From the NCBI GenBank assembly GCA_027924585.1, contig BSBM01000319.1, positions 5,671,001-5,735,000 on the forward strand: a stretch of DNA of 64,000 nt, in the 5' to 3' direction. This DNA is from Larix kaempferi (Eukaryota; Streptophyta; Pinopsida; Pinales; Pinaceae). This document shows, one piece after another, positions 10,864-21,474 of the stretch. A program made the position numbers and the translations under genes. The notes below the pieces were generated by a model. That model was not told the origin of the DNA. It searched no databases and saw only the letters and a program-made list of their open reading frames with translations. Numbering within the stretch: the stretch's first letter is position 1; the number at the start of each line of letters is the position of its first letter.

Positions 10864-10868
10864 GCTCA
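10864..10868 (+). other. Target-site duplication GCTCA, right copy
   Basis: Matches 9276-9280 and marks the right edge of the solo LTR. Confidence 0.9.
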
Positions 10869-10967
10869 TAATCATAAAAAAGGTCAAATGTTAACAGCTG
10901 TAATATAATCATGAATTGTGGTTACTATTACATTGATGCTATTAGGTACTATTAAACTAGCATTTGC

Positions 10968-11027
10968 CTCATGCGTCACAATTGGTGACTTTCCACGGTC
11001 AGCTTTTGGCATATGTCCATGATCACC
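10968..11027 (-). pseudogene. 60-bp mini-exon (GDHGHMPKADRGKSPIVTHE)
   Basis: Acceptor ATGGCAG opens the exon. The donor is GCAAATG where the homologous mini-exon at 9044 has GTAAATG, so it is either a GC donor or a mutated one. The KADRGKSPxxxH part is duplicated in the 36-bp mini-exon. Confidence 0.45.
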
Positions 11028-11231
11028 CTGCCATAATATAATATATAAGACATATGAAAAATGAAAATTACATATTTAACAATGTCTCTTAAACGTGATT
11101 AATGAAAAGCATGACATATAATTAACCATGTGTATATTATGAAAAGCATGACATATAAATAAATTTATTGCAAGAGAAAAATAATAAGTCATCGATCAAA
11201 TGTTGATTTAAATGTTGTATAAGAAAATTAC

Positions 11232-11972
11232 CCCCATAATAGCAACCCCCGCATCTATTCGATTCAAACTGTAATCGATCAACAACTCTTCACTTGCAAC
11301 TATTAATTTTGTTTCACATACGAATACACGATTTCCTTCGCGCCCCTCAAATATGCAATTGGGTAGCTTATGTGTTGTCCCTGGTCATGTACTATTTATA
11401 AACCCTGCTATATTTCCAAAAGTTTTTGTCCTTCCATCAATATATATAATAGCTCATTTGTTCAGATTGTTGTCCAGTAGTTGACAATAATTTGCTGCCA
11501 CTCTGTATGTCCGCATACTTCGCGTATATCAGACTAACAACAACCAGTCATCGTATTTGTAGCATGGTCCGACATACTCCAACAATTCAATTTCAGTGCC
11601 ATATTTGACCTTTATTCCATCCATGGAAAATAGCCCCAATCCATGTAAAGGAGATGGAGCAATGCGATAAATCCTTCCATTGAGGAAGAAATTTGTGTCC
11701 ACTTGGGGTAGCTCCTTGGGTAGCCATCATTTGACAAGATATATATACCTCAGGGGCAACTCAATATCACCTATGCTCTCATTATCATAATCACATGATC
11801 CTCCTTCAGGAAGAAAAAGTTCCATGCATCTATGAAATTTTCTCCTTACCTTTTCACCTCTAGTTGATCTTGACTTGTTAGATCTTGTAATAGACGTCTC
11901 GCTTTCAATCTCTTCTAGTCTATCTTCCTCAGTTGAGGAAGATAGATCCGACAAGTACCTATTTAGTGGTAT
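11232..11972 (-). pseudogene. SET-domain exon with four in-frame TGA codons
   Basis: A single frame of 247 codons runs from a TTGTAG acceptor to a GTAATT donor. Residues 1-80 are Ser/Glu/Arg-rich (DLSSSTEEDRLEEIESE, then RSNKSRSTRGEKVRRK). From about residue 100 the frame shows SET-domain landmarks in order: RIYRIAPSPLHGLGLFS with YGTEIELLEYVG, then TKTFGNIAGFIN, then PNCIF, then EELLIDYSLNR. SET domains are lysine methyltransferases using S-adenosylmethionine, and these motifs form the cofactor pocket and active site. TGA codons interrupt at 11727-11729, 11529-11531, 11454-11456 and 11385-11387. There is no frameshift, so decay appears to be by base substitution only. It could instead be a captured host SET gene rather than part of the transposon. 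Confidence 0.7.
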
Positions 11973-12120
11973 CTACAATCATTAAAATGAGACAACATGT
12001 TGTAGTTGAATTTTCAATACTGAAAACATCATTCAAGGTTCTTTCTGTTGCAACAAAATAAAGATGGGAATAGTAACGAGGCTAACAAGGACTATAATAG
12101 TAAATTGCAATGAATAAATC

Positions 12121-12360
12121 TTATTGGGTTATATTTTCTTTAGGGGGTCGCATTCTTATATTGTTGGTAGTGTTAGAGTATGGGCATATGTTACAATACT
12201 TGTACAAATCTAATTTATAAATGAATCCTAGGATGTTTAAAGTATCTAGTTGTATAGCTGAAATTGTGCTACTCATCATTTTTTTCAATTGGTTGATGAT
12301 AGACATGGTTTTATCCAACTCAATCAAAGGTACATGATCAATAGATGTGTATATCCTCTC
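12121..12360 (-). pseudogene. N-terminal exon of the SET/transposase-like gene
   Basis: The frame reads VDGERIYTSIDHVPLIELDK, then TMSIINQLKKMMSSTISAI and DTLNILGFIYKLDLYKY. It has coding-like composition and lies just upstream of the SET exon in the same direction. Its 5' part is inside the 153-bp duplication. Function unknown. Confidence 0.35.
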
Positions 12361-12636
12361 TCCATCAACATCATAGCAAAATTAGGCTCAAAGGCCCCAA
12401 CAAAGGTGACCTTTTCTACTTCTTGGATCAATCCCTTTGGGTATCATAATTGGTTTTGAGATAAATGTCCTTTTGCATCAACTTACATGATCAATAGATG
12501 TGTATATCCTCTCTCCATCGACATCATAACAAAATTAGGCTCAAAGGCCCCAACGAATGTGACCTTTGCTACTGCTTGGATCAATCCCTTTGGGTATCAT
12601 AATTGGTTTTGAGATAAATGTCCTTTTGCACCAACC
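12331..12636 (-). repeat. 153-bp tandem duplication
   Basis: 12331-12483 and 12484-12636 differ at only a few bases. The copy next to the exon contributes its first residues. Confidence 0.9.
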
Positions 12637-12929
12637 ATATCAAGAAAAGGGTTGTGCATCATCTTAAAATTTTACCCTCTCAAACCCCTGTGATTTAGTT
12701 TAGATTTCGTGGGCGAAGAACCACGGCCTGACAAGAAGGTGTAAATCCTACCCTAGACTACAAGCACTGCTAGCGGGGATGCCGACTCTCAAGGTTATGG
12801 AACAGGCTACGGTCCGAGAATACGAACCGGAATAGCTATGGCATATGTCCTTACTGGTGGTGGGTGTACATAGGAATCCATATAAAAAAAATCAACTGAA
12901 ACATTGAGAAATTTTACAAAGGAATGCAG

Positions 12930-13260
12930 GGGTAAATGCTAGGGTACTCACTTTGGGATGCATTGTGTCCTCTGTGGCTATGTTTGGTGACCTATGGTTC
13001 CTCTCTGACCTCCTCAATGACCTCTGAGACCTCCTCTGTGTCCTTTATGATTGATTCGTGGGTGACCTCAGCTGGTTCCTCCGTGACCTCCTCAATGTCC
13101 TCGGATACCTCCTTTGTGTGTAGGATGGAGGGGAGGTAAGTTACTCTACGACCTCCATCGACCTTGGAGACCAATATTGCAAGTTCTAGATTGGTTTGCG
13201 AACGTGAAAATGTCTCTTCGCGGGCAAGCTGGGCGTGAAAATGTCTTTTCGAATGCAAGC
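12930..13260 (-). pseudogene. Acidic repeat fragment, unrecognised
   Basis: The minus-strand frame encodes imperfect repeats of EVSExIEEVxEEP, ending at a TAG where the repeat pattern expects another residue. The block GGAGGGGAGGTAAGTTA occurs at about 13132 and 13263, with another small duplication (CGTGAAAATGTCTCTTCG) between. It could be a decayed acidic domain of a transposon protein. 12640-12930 holds nothing I recognise. Confidence 0.3.
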
Positions 13261-13629
13261 TGGAGGGGAGGTAAGTTAAATGGTTTGAAATGTTATGTTA
13301 TGTTTTTTTCTTATGTTTACTATTTATCATTTTTATTCATGTTTATTATTATATTTTTTATGCTTTTTTATTATGTTTAATTTTTTATTATATTATATAA
13401 TATTATTATATTTTTTGTTTTATTAAATTGTTTAGTGCTATTATTTTATTATGTTTATTGTATTTAGGTTCAATCCATGGCCTAAGGTAGAAATAGAGGG
13501 CGTTATTCCACAAAAATATTCTATGGGGCTCATTATCCATGTGTGCGGTGCTAAAGAATGACATACTAGTCCGAGAATAGAAAATATTTGTCATATGAGT
13601 GCAATACGGTGACATTTTCAAAATTTGAC

Positions 13630-13799
13630 ACATGGAGGATGATTATGATGAAGACGATGATGATGAAGATGATGATGATGATGAATATGATGACGACGAT
13701 GATGATGAAGATGATGATGATGATGATGATGATGATGACAACAACGATCACATAAAGAAGAACATGTAACATACTAAATAAAAAATGACATAACATCAC

Positions 13800-13831
<32 letters not shown>

Positions 13832-13866
13832 CGAAAACAATGATGAAGATGATGAGGAGGAGGAGG

Positions 13867-13911
<45 letters not shown>

Positions 13912-14160
13912 GTGATGAAGACAATGATGATGAAGATGATGATGATGATGAAGATGTTGACGACGATGATGATGGTGATGATGATGAAGATGATGATGAT
14001 GAAGACGATGATGATGTAGATGATGATGATGATGACGATGAAGATGATGATGATGATGAAGATGATGATGATGAAGATGACAATGATGATGACAACGTCG
14101 ATGTTGGTGACAACGTCGATGATGATGATGAGGACAATGTCGATGATGATGATGATGAGG

Positions 14161-14201
<41 letters not shown>

Positions 14202-14227
14202 GATGGATTATGATGAAGATGAAGATG

Positions 14228-14267
<40 letters not shown>

Positions 14268-14404
14268 CGATGATGATGACGATGAAGATGATGATGAGGA
14301 AAATGATGATGACGATGAAGACAATGATGATGAAGATGACGATGATGATGACAACGTCGATGATGATGATGATGATGACAACATCAATGATGATGATGAT
14401 GACA

Positions 14405-14435
<31 letters not shown>

Positions 14436-14510
14436 CGACGACGAAAATGACAACGACGGCGATGATGATGATGAGGAGGAGGAGGAGGAGGATTAGGATG
14501 ATGATTACGA
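13630..14510 (+). repeat. Long (GAT)n microsatellite
   Basis: Nearly 900 bases of GAT/GAC/GAA triplets, broken once at about 13738-13799. All six frames stay open and give poly-Asp, poly-Met, poly-Ser, poly-His or poly-Ile, which explains every long ORF here. The main block is flanked by a copied 30-mer (TGTAACATACTAAATAAAAA plus following bases) at about 13765 and 14517. Confidence 0.95.
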
Positions 14511-14621
14511 TGACGATGTAACATACTAAATAAAAAATGACATAGCTAAATAAATTAAACATAATACATTATGCAAAAAGATGTACTCGCATACCTCCTA
14601 GATTCCAACATTGCTACAATG

Positions 14622-15421
14622 TCATTGATATTCTTCTTCATCTGACTCAACATCTGTATCATCATCTGGTTCAAAATCACTATCTTTTAAAGGATCTCTC
14701 ATATTAGCATCATCATCAACGCCATTTTTGGTTATATATTCATCATCAATATCATCAATGACTATGTCATTGTCTTATACATCATTTGGATGATCAACTT
14801 CTTGATCATATTCTCATCTAACACATCTATGTCGGCGGCCAACTGCTCCTGATCTGCATCACCTTCTTCTTCAACATTGTCTTCTTCCTCTGCATTATAC
14901 TTGATTGGTCTTCCTCTTGGATCATATCTAACAATGTATGACCAACTTGCTTTACCTGGCACCTTTGAGTAAAAAACCTGCTCATATTGACTTGGAAGAA
15001 CATAAGGCTATGTACCTGGTTCAAATGCCCTTGTATTAACCATGGTAAATCCATTGTCATGCTCAATAACAGTTCTTTCGGGATCACATTCATTCATTCG
15101 TAGCCTGTACCATTTGACATCAAACATAACTATTTTAAAGGAATTAAAGTCACACTCAATTATATCTTCCAAATAACCATAGTACCTATTTTCAGATATT
15201 TCTGGATGCCTGTCACTTCTAGAGGAAACATTAGTGACTTGAAAAACTACATTGATCCCACAATCAAATGTTTTCTTCTTGTCATACAACTTTTTGATGT
15301 GAAATTTACGACCATTGCACCACATAGCCTTGTGGTGTATCAACTGCATCATGCCCAAATCGCTAAATAAATATATAAGAAGAAATAAACGAAATAAATA
15401 CATTGATACAATGGGAAACAA
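14622..15421 (-). pseudogene. DUF4216 exon and acidic tail of element 1 transposase
   Basis: The frame has NRYYGYLEDIIECDFNSFKI and VMFDVKWYRLR, the hallmark YYG...VLFxCxWY pattern of DUF4216, then YDPRGRPIKY and an acidic tail ending TDVESDEEEYQ. The frame changes at least once between the core and the tail. Confidence 0.75.
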
Positions 15422-15831
15422 CGAAAAAAATGAGCAGGGTAAATATACTTGCCTTTTTATCTTTTAAACCACGTGCTAAATCAATTTCCCTTTGCGTAAG
15501 TTCACCGAGATATTCTTCTCGATAACGATGCACTGTTTTAATCATTTTACTAACCCCTTACCATGATAAGGTACCATAGAATTTTTTACATCATTCTATC
15601 CATTCCTCCATCCAATCAAGATTGTTTGCAATGTATAAATGTAGTGCATCCCACACGCGACCAACTATATGAAAAAATAACAATTAAGAATTGTAAATTA
15701 GCTATCATTAAAGGTAATTAAGTTTACCTTAAAATATTGATGGAATAATAAAAAATACATGAGTATTATATATATATATATATATATAGAAATTGAAAAA
15801 TTAATTGTATAATAAATTAAATCTAGACCAT

Positions 15832-16194
15832 TCAATTACCTTTCACTTTCCTCATTCTACCTTTCCCCAATAGGACCTCCCCTTCAAATTTGTTGATGGA
15901 GTTGACATGCCAAATGCGAGACAGATTGATATTGTTTACTAAATTTGGAAGATACTGACTAATATACACCATGGATTGATATAACATATAGCCCTGCACC
16001 ATAGAACCCTCAGGACATGCTCTTTGTCTAAAAAAATCCTTCAATGACTTCAAATGCCTTTCCACCATCCACATTGACCTTGAGTTTACAGGTCCACACA
16101 GTTCAATCTCCTCAACTTGGTGTATGAGATAGTGTTCTTGTGCATTGAAAATTGCCGGAGGTAAATACTTCTGCATTTCACACATGAAAGCCAC
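15832..16194 (-). pseudogene. DUF4218 exon of element 1 transposase
   Basis: The frame reads CEMQKYLPPAIFNAQEHYLI, then EEIELCGPVNSRSMWMVERH and PEGSMVQGYMLYQSMVYIS. These correspond to the conserved FPPaFF, HL, GPvxxRwMYpxER and PEgSIaxGY positions of DUF4218, with MW in place of MY. Its homologue in element 2 is at 28540-28860. Confidence 0.8.
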
Positions 16195-19099
16195 CTACAA
16201 AAGATGCAAGAAAATAACAGTGATCAACAAGATTGAGGCATATATATTAAAGTTCCAAGATGTAAAACACAATATGTCAATAAGCTATGCAACAAAAAGA
16301 ACAAACATTTTTATGCATATAAATTGTTACTTATCTCATGTATTTACCAAGATCAGATATAACTTGTTTTATGTTATCGTCAAAGCTATCTGGGAGAGAT
16401 ATAGGTAGAACATACTGTAGCAAAAAGCAAATCATTATCTAATGTTTTCAAAAAGGAGAGAACAATTACTAAAAATATGTACTAAATGGAAACTATATAC
16501 GTAAATAATTACCTTAATTAACACCGTCAAAATCACATTTTTTGGTTAAGATATTTTGTATGTTCGACGAAAATCCCATCGGAAACCTTATTTTTTGAAT
16601 GACCTTTTTTATAGCATTACATGTTGCTCTATCAATAACCATGGAAGACTAATATTTCGGTCCCCATTTCTGGGATTGGAAATAATTACACTTTGCAATG
16701 CGTGATTGGCTTCTGCAATGTCACTACAAATTTTTCCAATTTTATCTTTATCAAACCTTCCATCTAATATCCGCCATATCATTGCTGTTACATTCTTCCC
16801 GATATGCATTGTATCGAACAAATGAGCTATTTGTAAGTGCTCATAGTAAGACAACCTACTGAATTGTATGAGATAACTCTTCATTCCTCGTGGAATCCCG
16901 TTAATTCCTTAAATACATTCATTAAACATAAACGAAAACACATTAACAATAATTCATGACACCCATGGTAGAGAAAATTCAGTAAAAATATAAAAATCAT
17001 AATATTACGTGTTTATATATGCTACATATACAATTTGCATACCTCGATGATTTCTGTCATATTCCAACTTCCATAGGTGAGATGTCATTCTTCATGGTTT
17101 GTTTCTATTCTCTTCTTTACTATTGAATTTTGTTTTCTCGGTAGTTCGATACCTATGGTTCTTAGGGAGGAAGTGCCTGTACTCATCGAATACCTCATTT
17201 GCTAAACTTCTTGAACGTCGAGATTTTATCCTAGGACCACATACTGGACATGCAAATTTTCCCTTTATTTGAAGAACTGCAAGATATATGTTTTAATGTT
17301 ATAGCATCAAAAGATTATTAAATTAAAAAAAAATGCATGTTATTTACCTTAAAACATATAATTTTAACGACGTGCAACATAAAGTTACATACCACAAAAA
17401 TGTGTTAACCCGGGAGCGTCATGAATTATCCATGCAAGTATTCCATGGAACTGAAATTGTTTCTGCCTTATTGGTCTGGAGATGTCATACATAGTGATTC
17501 CAACCCATAACTTCAATAGCTCATCGATAAGAGGCTCAATATATACATTCATATCTTTAACTTGGTACTTACCTAATTGATAATTCAACATACAATATTG
17601 CTATTTAGTTATGTGTCCCAATATATAAAGGTGTTCTCATGCAACAATTAAACAAATAAATTAATGAAATAATATAATTACTTTAAAAAATACCCGAAAT
17701 AATCATTGCCAACATTTTGTGCTCTCTTTATCATCATCCAAGGAGGTAGGTTATTCTTTATGACGAAAACAAGCCACACTGAGTAAGTAGAGCGAAGCAC
17801 ACCAAATGGATTGAAACCATTAGCTGCCAATGAAAGTCTAACATTACAAGGTTCATCTTTAAAAGTTGGCCATTTTTCTTTGATGTTATTCAATGCAGAA
17901 CCATCTGTAGGCATTTGAAGAACACCATCTTCACTTATGTTCTTTGCATGGTAATCCATAAACTCTGCTATACTTTGGCACCTGAATAGTCGTTGGAAAC
18001 GTGGAATTATGGGAATATAATGAATAAATTTGTGAGGCACCTCTTTTTTTACTTGATCAGTTCGATATCCACTAATTTCACATTGTGGGAATTTGTTTTC
18101 TGATGCATACTCTCCATAATATATAATATGATCATTAGGACATGAATCAATAGCTTGATACTCCATTCCAATTTCTTTCATAATCAAGAATACCTCTCGA
18201 CATGTGCGTGGTAAATTATTTGATGGTGGTAATAGAAATTCACCCAACAATCTGCAACATTGACAAAAAAAATGAAATGTAAACAATATACGTCATAAAT
18301 ATTGCATATCCCTAATTTACGAATTAATTAACACTAAAAATAGAGGAAAATAGTCAACTTTACATACCTTAGGAGCTGTGTGAAACAAGTGTTTGATAAA
18401 CCATTCAAAACCTTCAAGTTCACCAACAACAATATAGCAGATAAAATATTGGTTGTTGAGCCTTCAAAAAGAGGTTCTTGGGACTTCTCGAGTAGAGGAA
18501 CATCATGAATATCATGGAGGTTGTCCTCATCCAATGGAGAAAATGTGTCTTGGAGCAATATATTTATCTCATCTTTGCCATTTGTATCAATAACGTCATC
18601 TTCCTCCATAGGATCATTAAGAACTCAATCTTCAATATCCTGATCTCCATGTTCCTCACCTTGTAAAGTAGTATTTCTACTATTATGTGGCAAATAGCTC
18701 TCTGGTGATCGACATTTAGGGGGCATTGTATTTATATTTACAAACAATGTTATAACATTAGTGTATAATATACAACACATATATTTAAAATGATAAAACA
18801 TTTTGTGAATACATGATCAATACTATTACAAGAAGTACATTATGTAATGAATAACGTCTTACCAAGGGATGATATTCATACCCCCCTTCAGCATGCCCCT
18901 TCTCCTTACAATATTTTTCAACTGTTGTTCTTAAAATTATTCTCGTTTGCAAACCTCTGCAATCATTGCAAGGGAAATAATACTTTCCATCACCCTTCGC
19001 CTCCAATGCTACCTTAAACGCAACATAACTCTTATTGTTTTCTTCCCAAATATATTTATTTGACATTCTGATAGCCTATAAGAACAAAAAAACTCAATA

Positions 19100-20020
19100 A
19101 ATATATAAGTAAATTGAATAGAGTATATATATATATATAAGGATACATAAAATTAAAGGATGAGATTAGAGGATTACCTAAGTAATTCCCTTGGATTACT
19201 ACATGTTGTTCCAATAAGAATTAACGAATGGTGGGTAATGGTTATTGATTATACATAACATGAATTTAGATATTTACTTAAAAAGGGGGCTAAATGATGT
19301 TACAAATTAGGAGTTTACATATTACTTCAATTCATGTGTTGGTATGTTAATAGATATGGGGTTTCCATATAAAGTAACGAATTGCTATCTAAATGTCCAA
19401 GCGGGTTAGTATGTTGGGTTGTAAGTGTATTTGTGAAAGGATTTGTTACATCATTTTTCCAAGTGGTAATACCCATAGGATATTGAGTTGTTAATTGGTT
19501 CCCTACATTGGTTTGTAATTATTAATTGCAAGAAGGTCTACATTATGGTGCCAATGGATCTAATGTAGAAGAAATTGAGGGGCCGATAATATTGTTCATA
19601 TTCTTTATACTAGAGATTAAAAAGTTTCAACACATTGTAATGATATTGTCACATGGGATTATGAATATAGATGTAGACCCACCCAAGTAGACATAAATTA
19701 TTTTTTTATTTTGCGTCATCCCGGAAGGGTGTTACAATTATTAAGTGCATAATTAACAATTATATGTATTCATGGTATAGTGATGATTCCATCTACAAAG
19801 GAATTGGATGGGAAACACACTAGTGAAGGAAAATCCCATTCAAATGGAGAGATCTCACTCTAGGATAGAGCAGATTAATGGCCTCCCAAGGATTCCATAT
19901 ACTATGTAATTTTTTATAGAAACTTTGACTTTAGTAGAAATGACTATCAAAGTTTGAAAGGATACACCTTTGTGGTCTCATTGGTTATCTATGAGGGGTC
20001 TAGTTAAATCTAATTAGATA
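19100..20020 (-). other. CACTA element 1 5' region, no gene seen
   Basis: AT-rich sequence upstream of the transposase exon 1, with a short TA run near 19120-19138. No gene, repeat array or clear promoter motif was found. By position it should hold the promoter and any upstream exon. Confidence 0.4.
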
Positions 20021-20029
20021 GTGTTGAAA

Positions 20030-20275
20030 TCTATGATGATGGTCGTATTGATTACAATGACAATGATTTCATTATCAACATCATCATCATCATCGTCACT
20101 GATGATGATGATGACGACGATGATGTTGGTGTTGTTTTTTATGATGATGATGATTACTGACGATGACGAAGATGCTTATGATGATGATGATGATGACAAT
20201 GATTATCATGATGATGATCAAGATGGTGTTGATGGTGATGGTGATGATGATGATTTTCATAGACGTCGATGTCAT
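20030..20275 (+). repeat. Second GAT/ATC microsatellite
   Basis: Interrupted triplet repeats, with ATC before about 20095 and GAT after. The two halves are partly inverted. ORFs here are low-complexity artefacts. 20280-20810 has no recognised feature. Confidence 0.85.
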
Positions 20276-20809
20276 TAGCATCACCATAACTAACATCGTG
20301 TTCCAAGTTGCTAGGTTGATGTGCGAGTTGTTGATAGTTATACACTAGACTAGATCAATTGTTAAACAATTGTAGGAAAGTGATGGAAAATAAAATGTGA
20401 TATTCAATACATAAGTTATGTATGAGAACATTCCAAATTCAGTACTAACATTGGAAATGATATTAATTCCATGGATTATGGGTGCTATATTTATTGTGAT
20501 TTGTTATCTATGTGACTTATCAACAATTGTAATTTTTTGCACAATGTTCTAAAGTATGGCATGGGAAACATTCAAATTTATAGGCCCAAGGTCAATGTAA
20601 ATAATTTTAAAATGGGAAGAGGTATATTCTAGTATTTTCTTGAAGTCATAACAATTTATGAATCCAAAAGATGCATAATCCATAATTTCCCTAAAATAGC
20701 TAATTTTAGATCTATCTAGCTTGGAGATCTCCTTGATATTATTTTTCATTCACCTAGATATAACCAAATACTACCAATAAAAAGCATAGAATGAGGAAAA
20801 AAAAAGCAT

Positions 20810-20920
20810 TTTAACACAAACGACAATTTAAAAAATTACATTTTAACAGAAATGAAAATTTAAAAAATTACATTTTAACACAAATGACAATTTAAAAAAT
20901 TACATTTTGACACAAAAATC
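20810..20920 (+). repeat. 32-bp tandem repeat, about 3.5 copies
   Basis: Units of ACATTTTAACACAAATGACA plus TTTAAAAAATT repeat with few changes. They lie in the 5' subterminal part of element 1. Confidence 0.85.
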
Positions 20921-21224
20921 CCAAACTACATAAATATTTGCTCCATTGCATTGAATCCCTAGTTGGAACACAAAGGGCACAAACACAAAACTGACTAGTG
21001 CATTGCAATCCAATTAACCTGGAAAATGAAGGAGATAAAAAATTCGATGTGTCAAACCAGTACCGGACTCTTGAAATCACAAAGCGAACAATCAACAGAA
21101 AAATTGTTGCAACAATAGAAAATAATTTGTGGAAATATGTCTTAAGAACATGTATTTATAGATCAATGAGTATCGCGGTTCCGACGAAAATGCACAATGA
21201 TCAAATTTCAAAAATTCAATGACC

Positions 21225-21365
21225 ATTACTGTGATAACCGTTGACGTTGCACGTGTAACTTTTACCATTGCTATAGCGACGAAATCATATACGTTGCTAT
21301 AGCGACGGACACTCGTCATTATAGCGACGAAATGTTACTTTCGTCGCTAGAGCGACGATTATCGA
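21225..21365 (-). repeat. CACTA element 1 subterminal repeats
   Basis: The motif TATAGCGACG recurs about four times in both directions (GCTATAGCGACGAAAT, TTATAGCGACGAAATG, TCGTCGCTAGAGCGACGA). CACTA elements carry such GC-rich motif clusters within a few hundred bases of their ends, where the element-encoded binding protein attaches. They lie 110-250 bases inside the terminal repeat. Confidence 0.75.
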
Positions 21366-21447
21366 GGGAGAGACAATTTTTTTTCAAAATTTGTATTTGT
21401 TTATCCACGAAACTTTTGATTTTAACTTATTTGTGGCAATATTTCAT

Positions 21448-21474
21448 GGAACTTTTGAGCCATATGTACTAGTG
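21448..21474 (-). mobile_element. Terminal inverted repeat of CACTA element 1 (5' end)
   Basis: Reading on the minus strand from 21474 gives CACTAGTACATATGG. The start of element 2 at 25122 reads CACTAGTACATTTGG. The candidate 3-bp target duplication outside is ATT. The opposite end of element 1 was not found on the left side of the window. Confidence 0.8.

Larger units (their letters stand above)
6660..12640 (-). pseudogene. CACTA-associated gene: SET domain, mini-exons, coiled coil, transposase-like C-terminus
   Basis: Exons with GT-AG borders follow one another on the minus strand from about 12360 to a TAG at 6660. In order they are: an N-terminal exon (VDGERIYTSIDHVPLIELDK), a Ser/Glu-rich exon leading into a SET domain (11972-11232), mini-exons built on GDxGKSP, a coiled-coil exon (8915-8690), a low-complexity exon (about 8611-8400), exons resembling the plant transposase family Ptta/En/Spm (8150-7341), and a short tail ending TRSMVQ. 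At least four TGA codons interrupt the SET exon, with a frameshift near 7690 and other stops downstream. A solo LTR splits the gene. It lies downstream of the TNP2 gene on the same strand, where CACTA elements usually carry their second gene. That it is one gene, and that it belongs to element 1, are inferences: a microsatellite lies between them and no left terminal repeat was found. Confidence 0.5.
14622..19066 (-). pseudogene. CACTA element 1 transposase (TNP2) gene
   Basis: This multi-exon minus-strand gene encodes the transposase that binds and cuts CACTA element ends in the nucleus. Exon 1 (19066-18863) is a transposase-associated zinc domain (YYFPCNDCRGLQ, KEKGHAEGGYEYHPL). Exon 2 (to about 18367) is acidic, then has EGSTTNILSAILLLVNLKV. 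Exon 3 (18251 to about 17694) is the TNP2 core: IDSCPNDHIIYYGEY, CEISGYRTDQ, RFQRLFRC, NVRLSLAANGFNPFG, NNLPPWM. Later exons carry PLIDELLKLWVGITMYDIS, a CPVCGPR finger, HLFDTMHIGKNV, DUF4218 (16194-15832) and DUF4216 (15421-14800), with an Asp/Glu-rich tail. Introns are short and GT-AG. Stops include TGA at 18625-18627 and 17092-17094, with a frame change in the tail, so it is probably not functional. The order matches element 2. Confidence 0.85.

Noticed and set aside
13774-14562. Long open frames of up to 262 codons on both strands
   Set aside because: They are translations of the GAT microsatellite in every frame and give homopolymers. No gene is implied.
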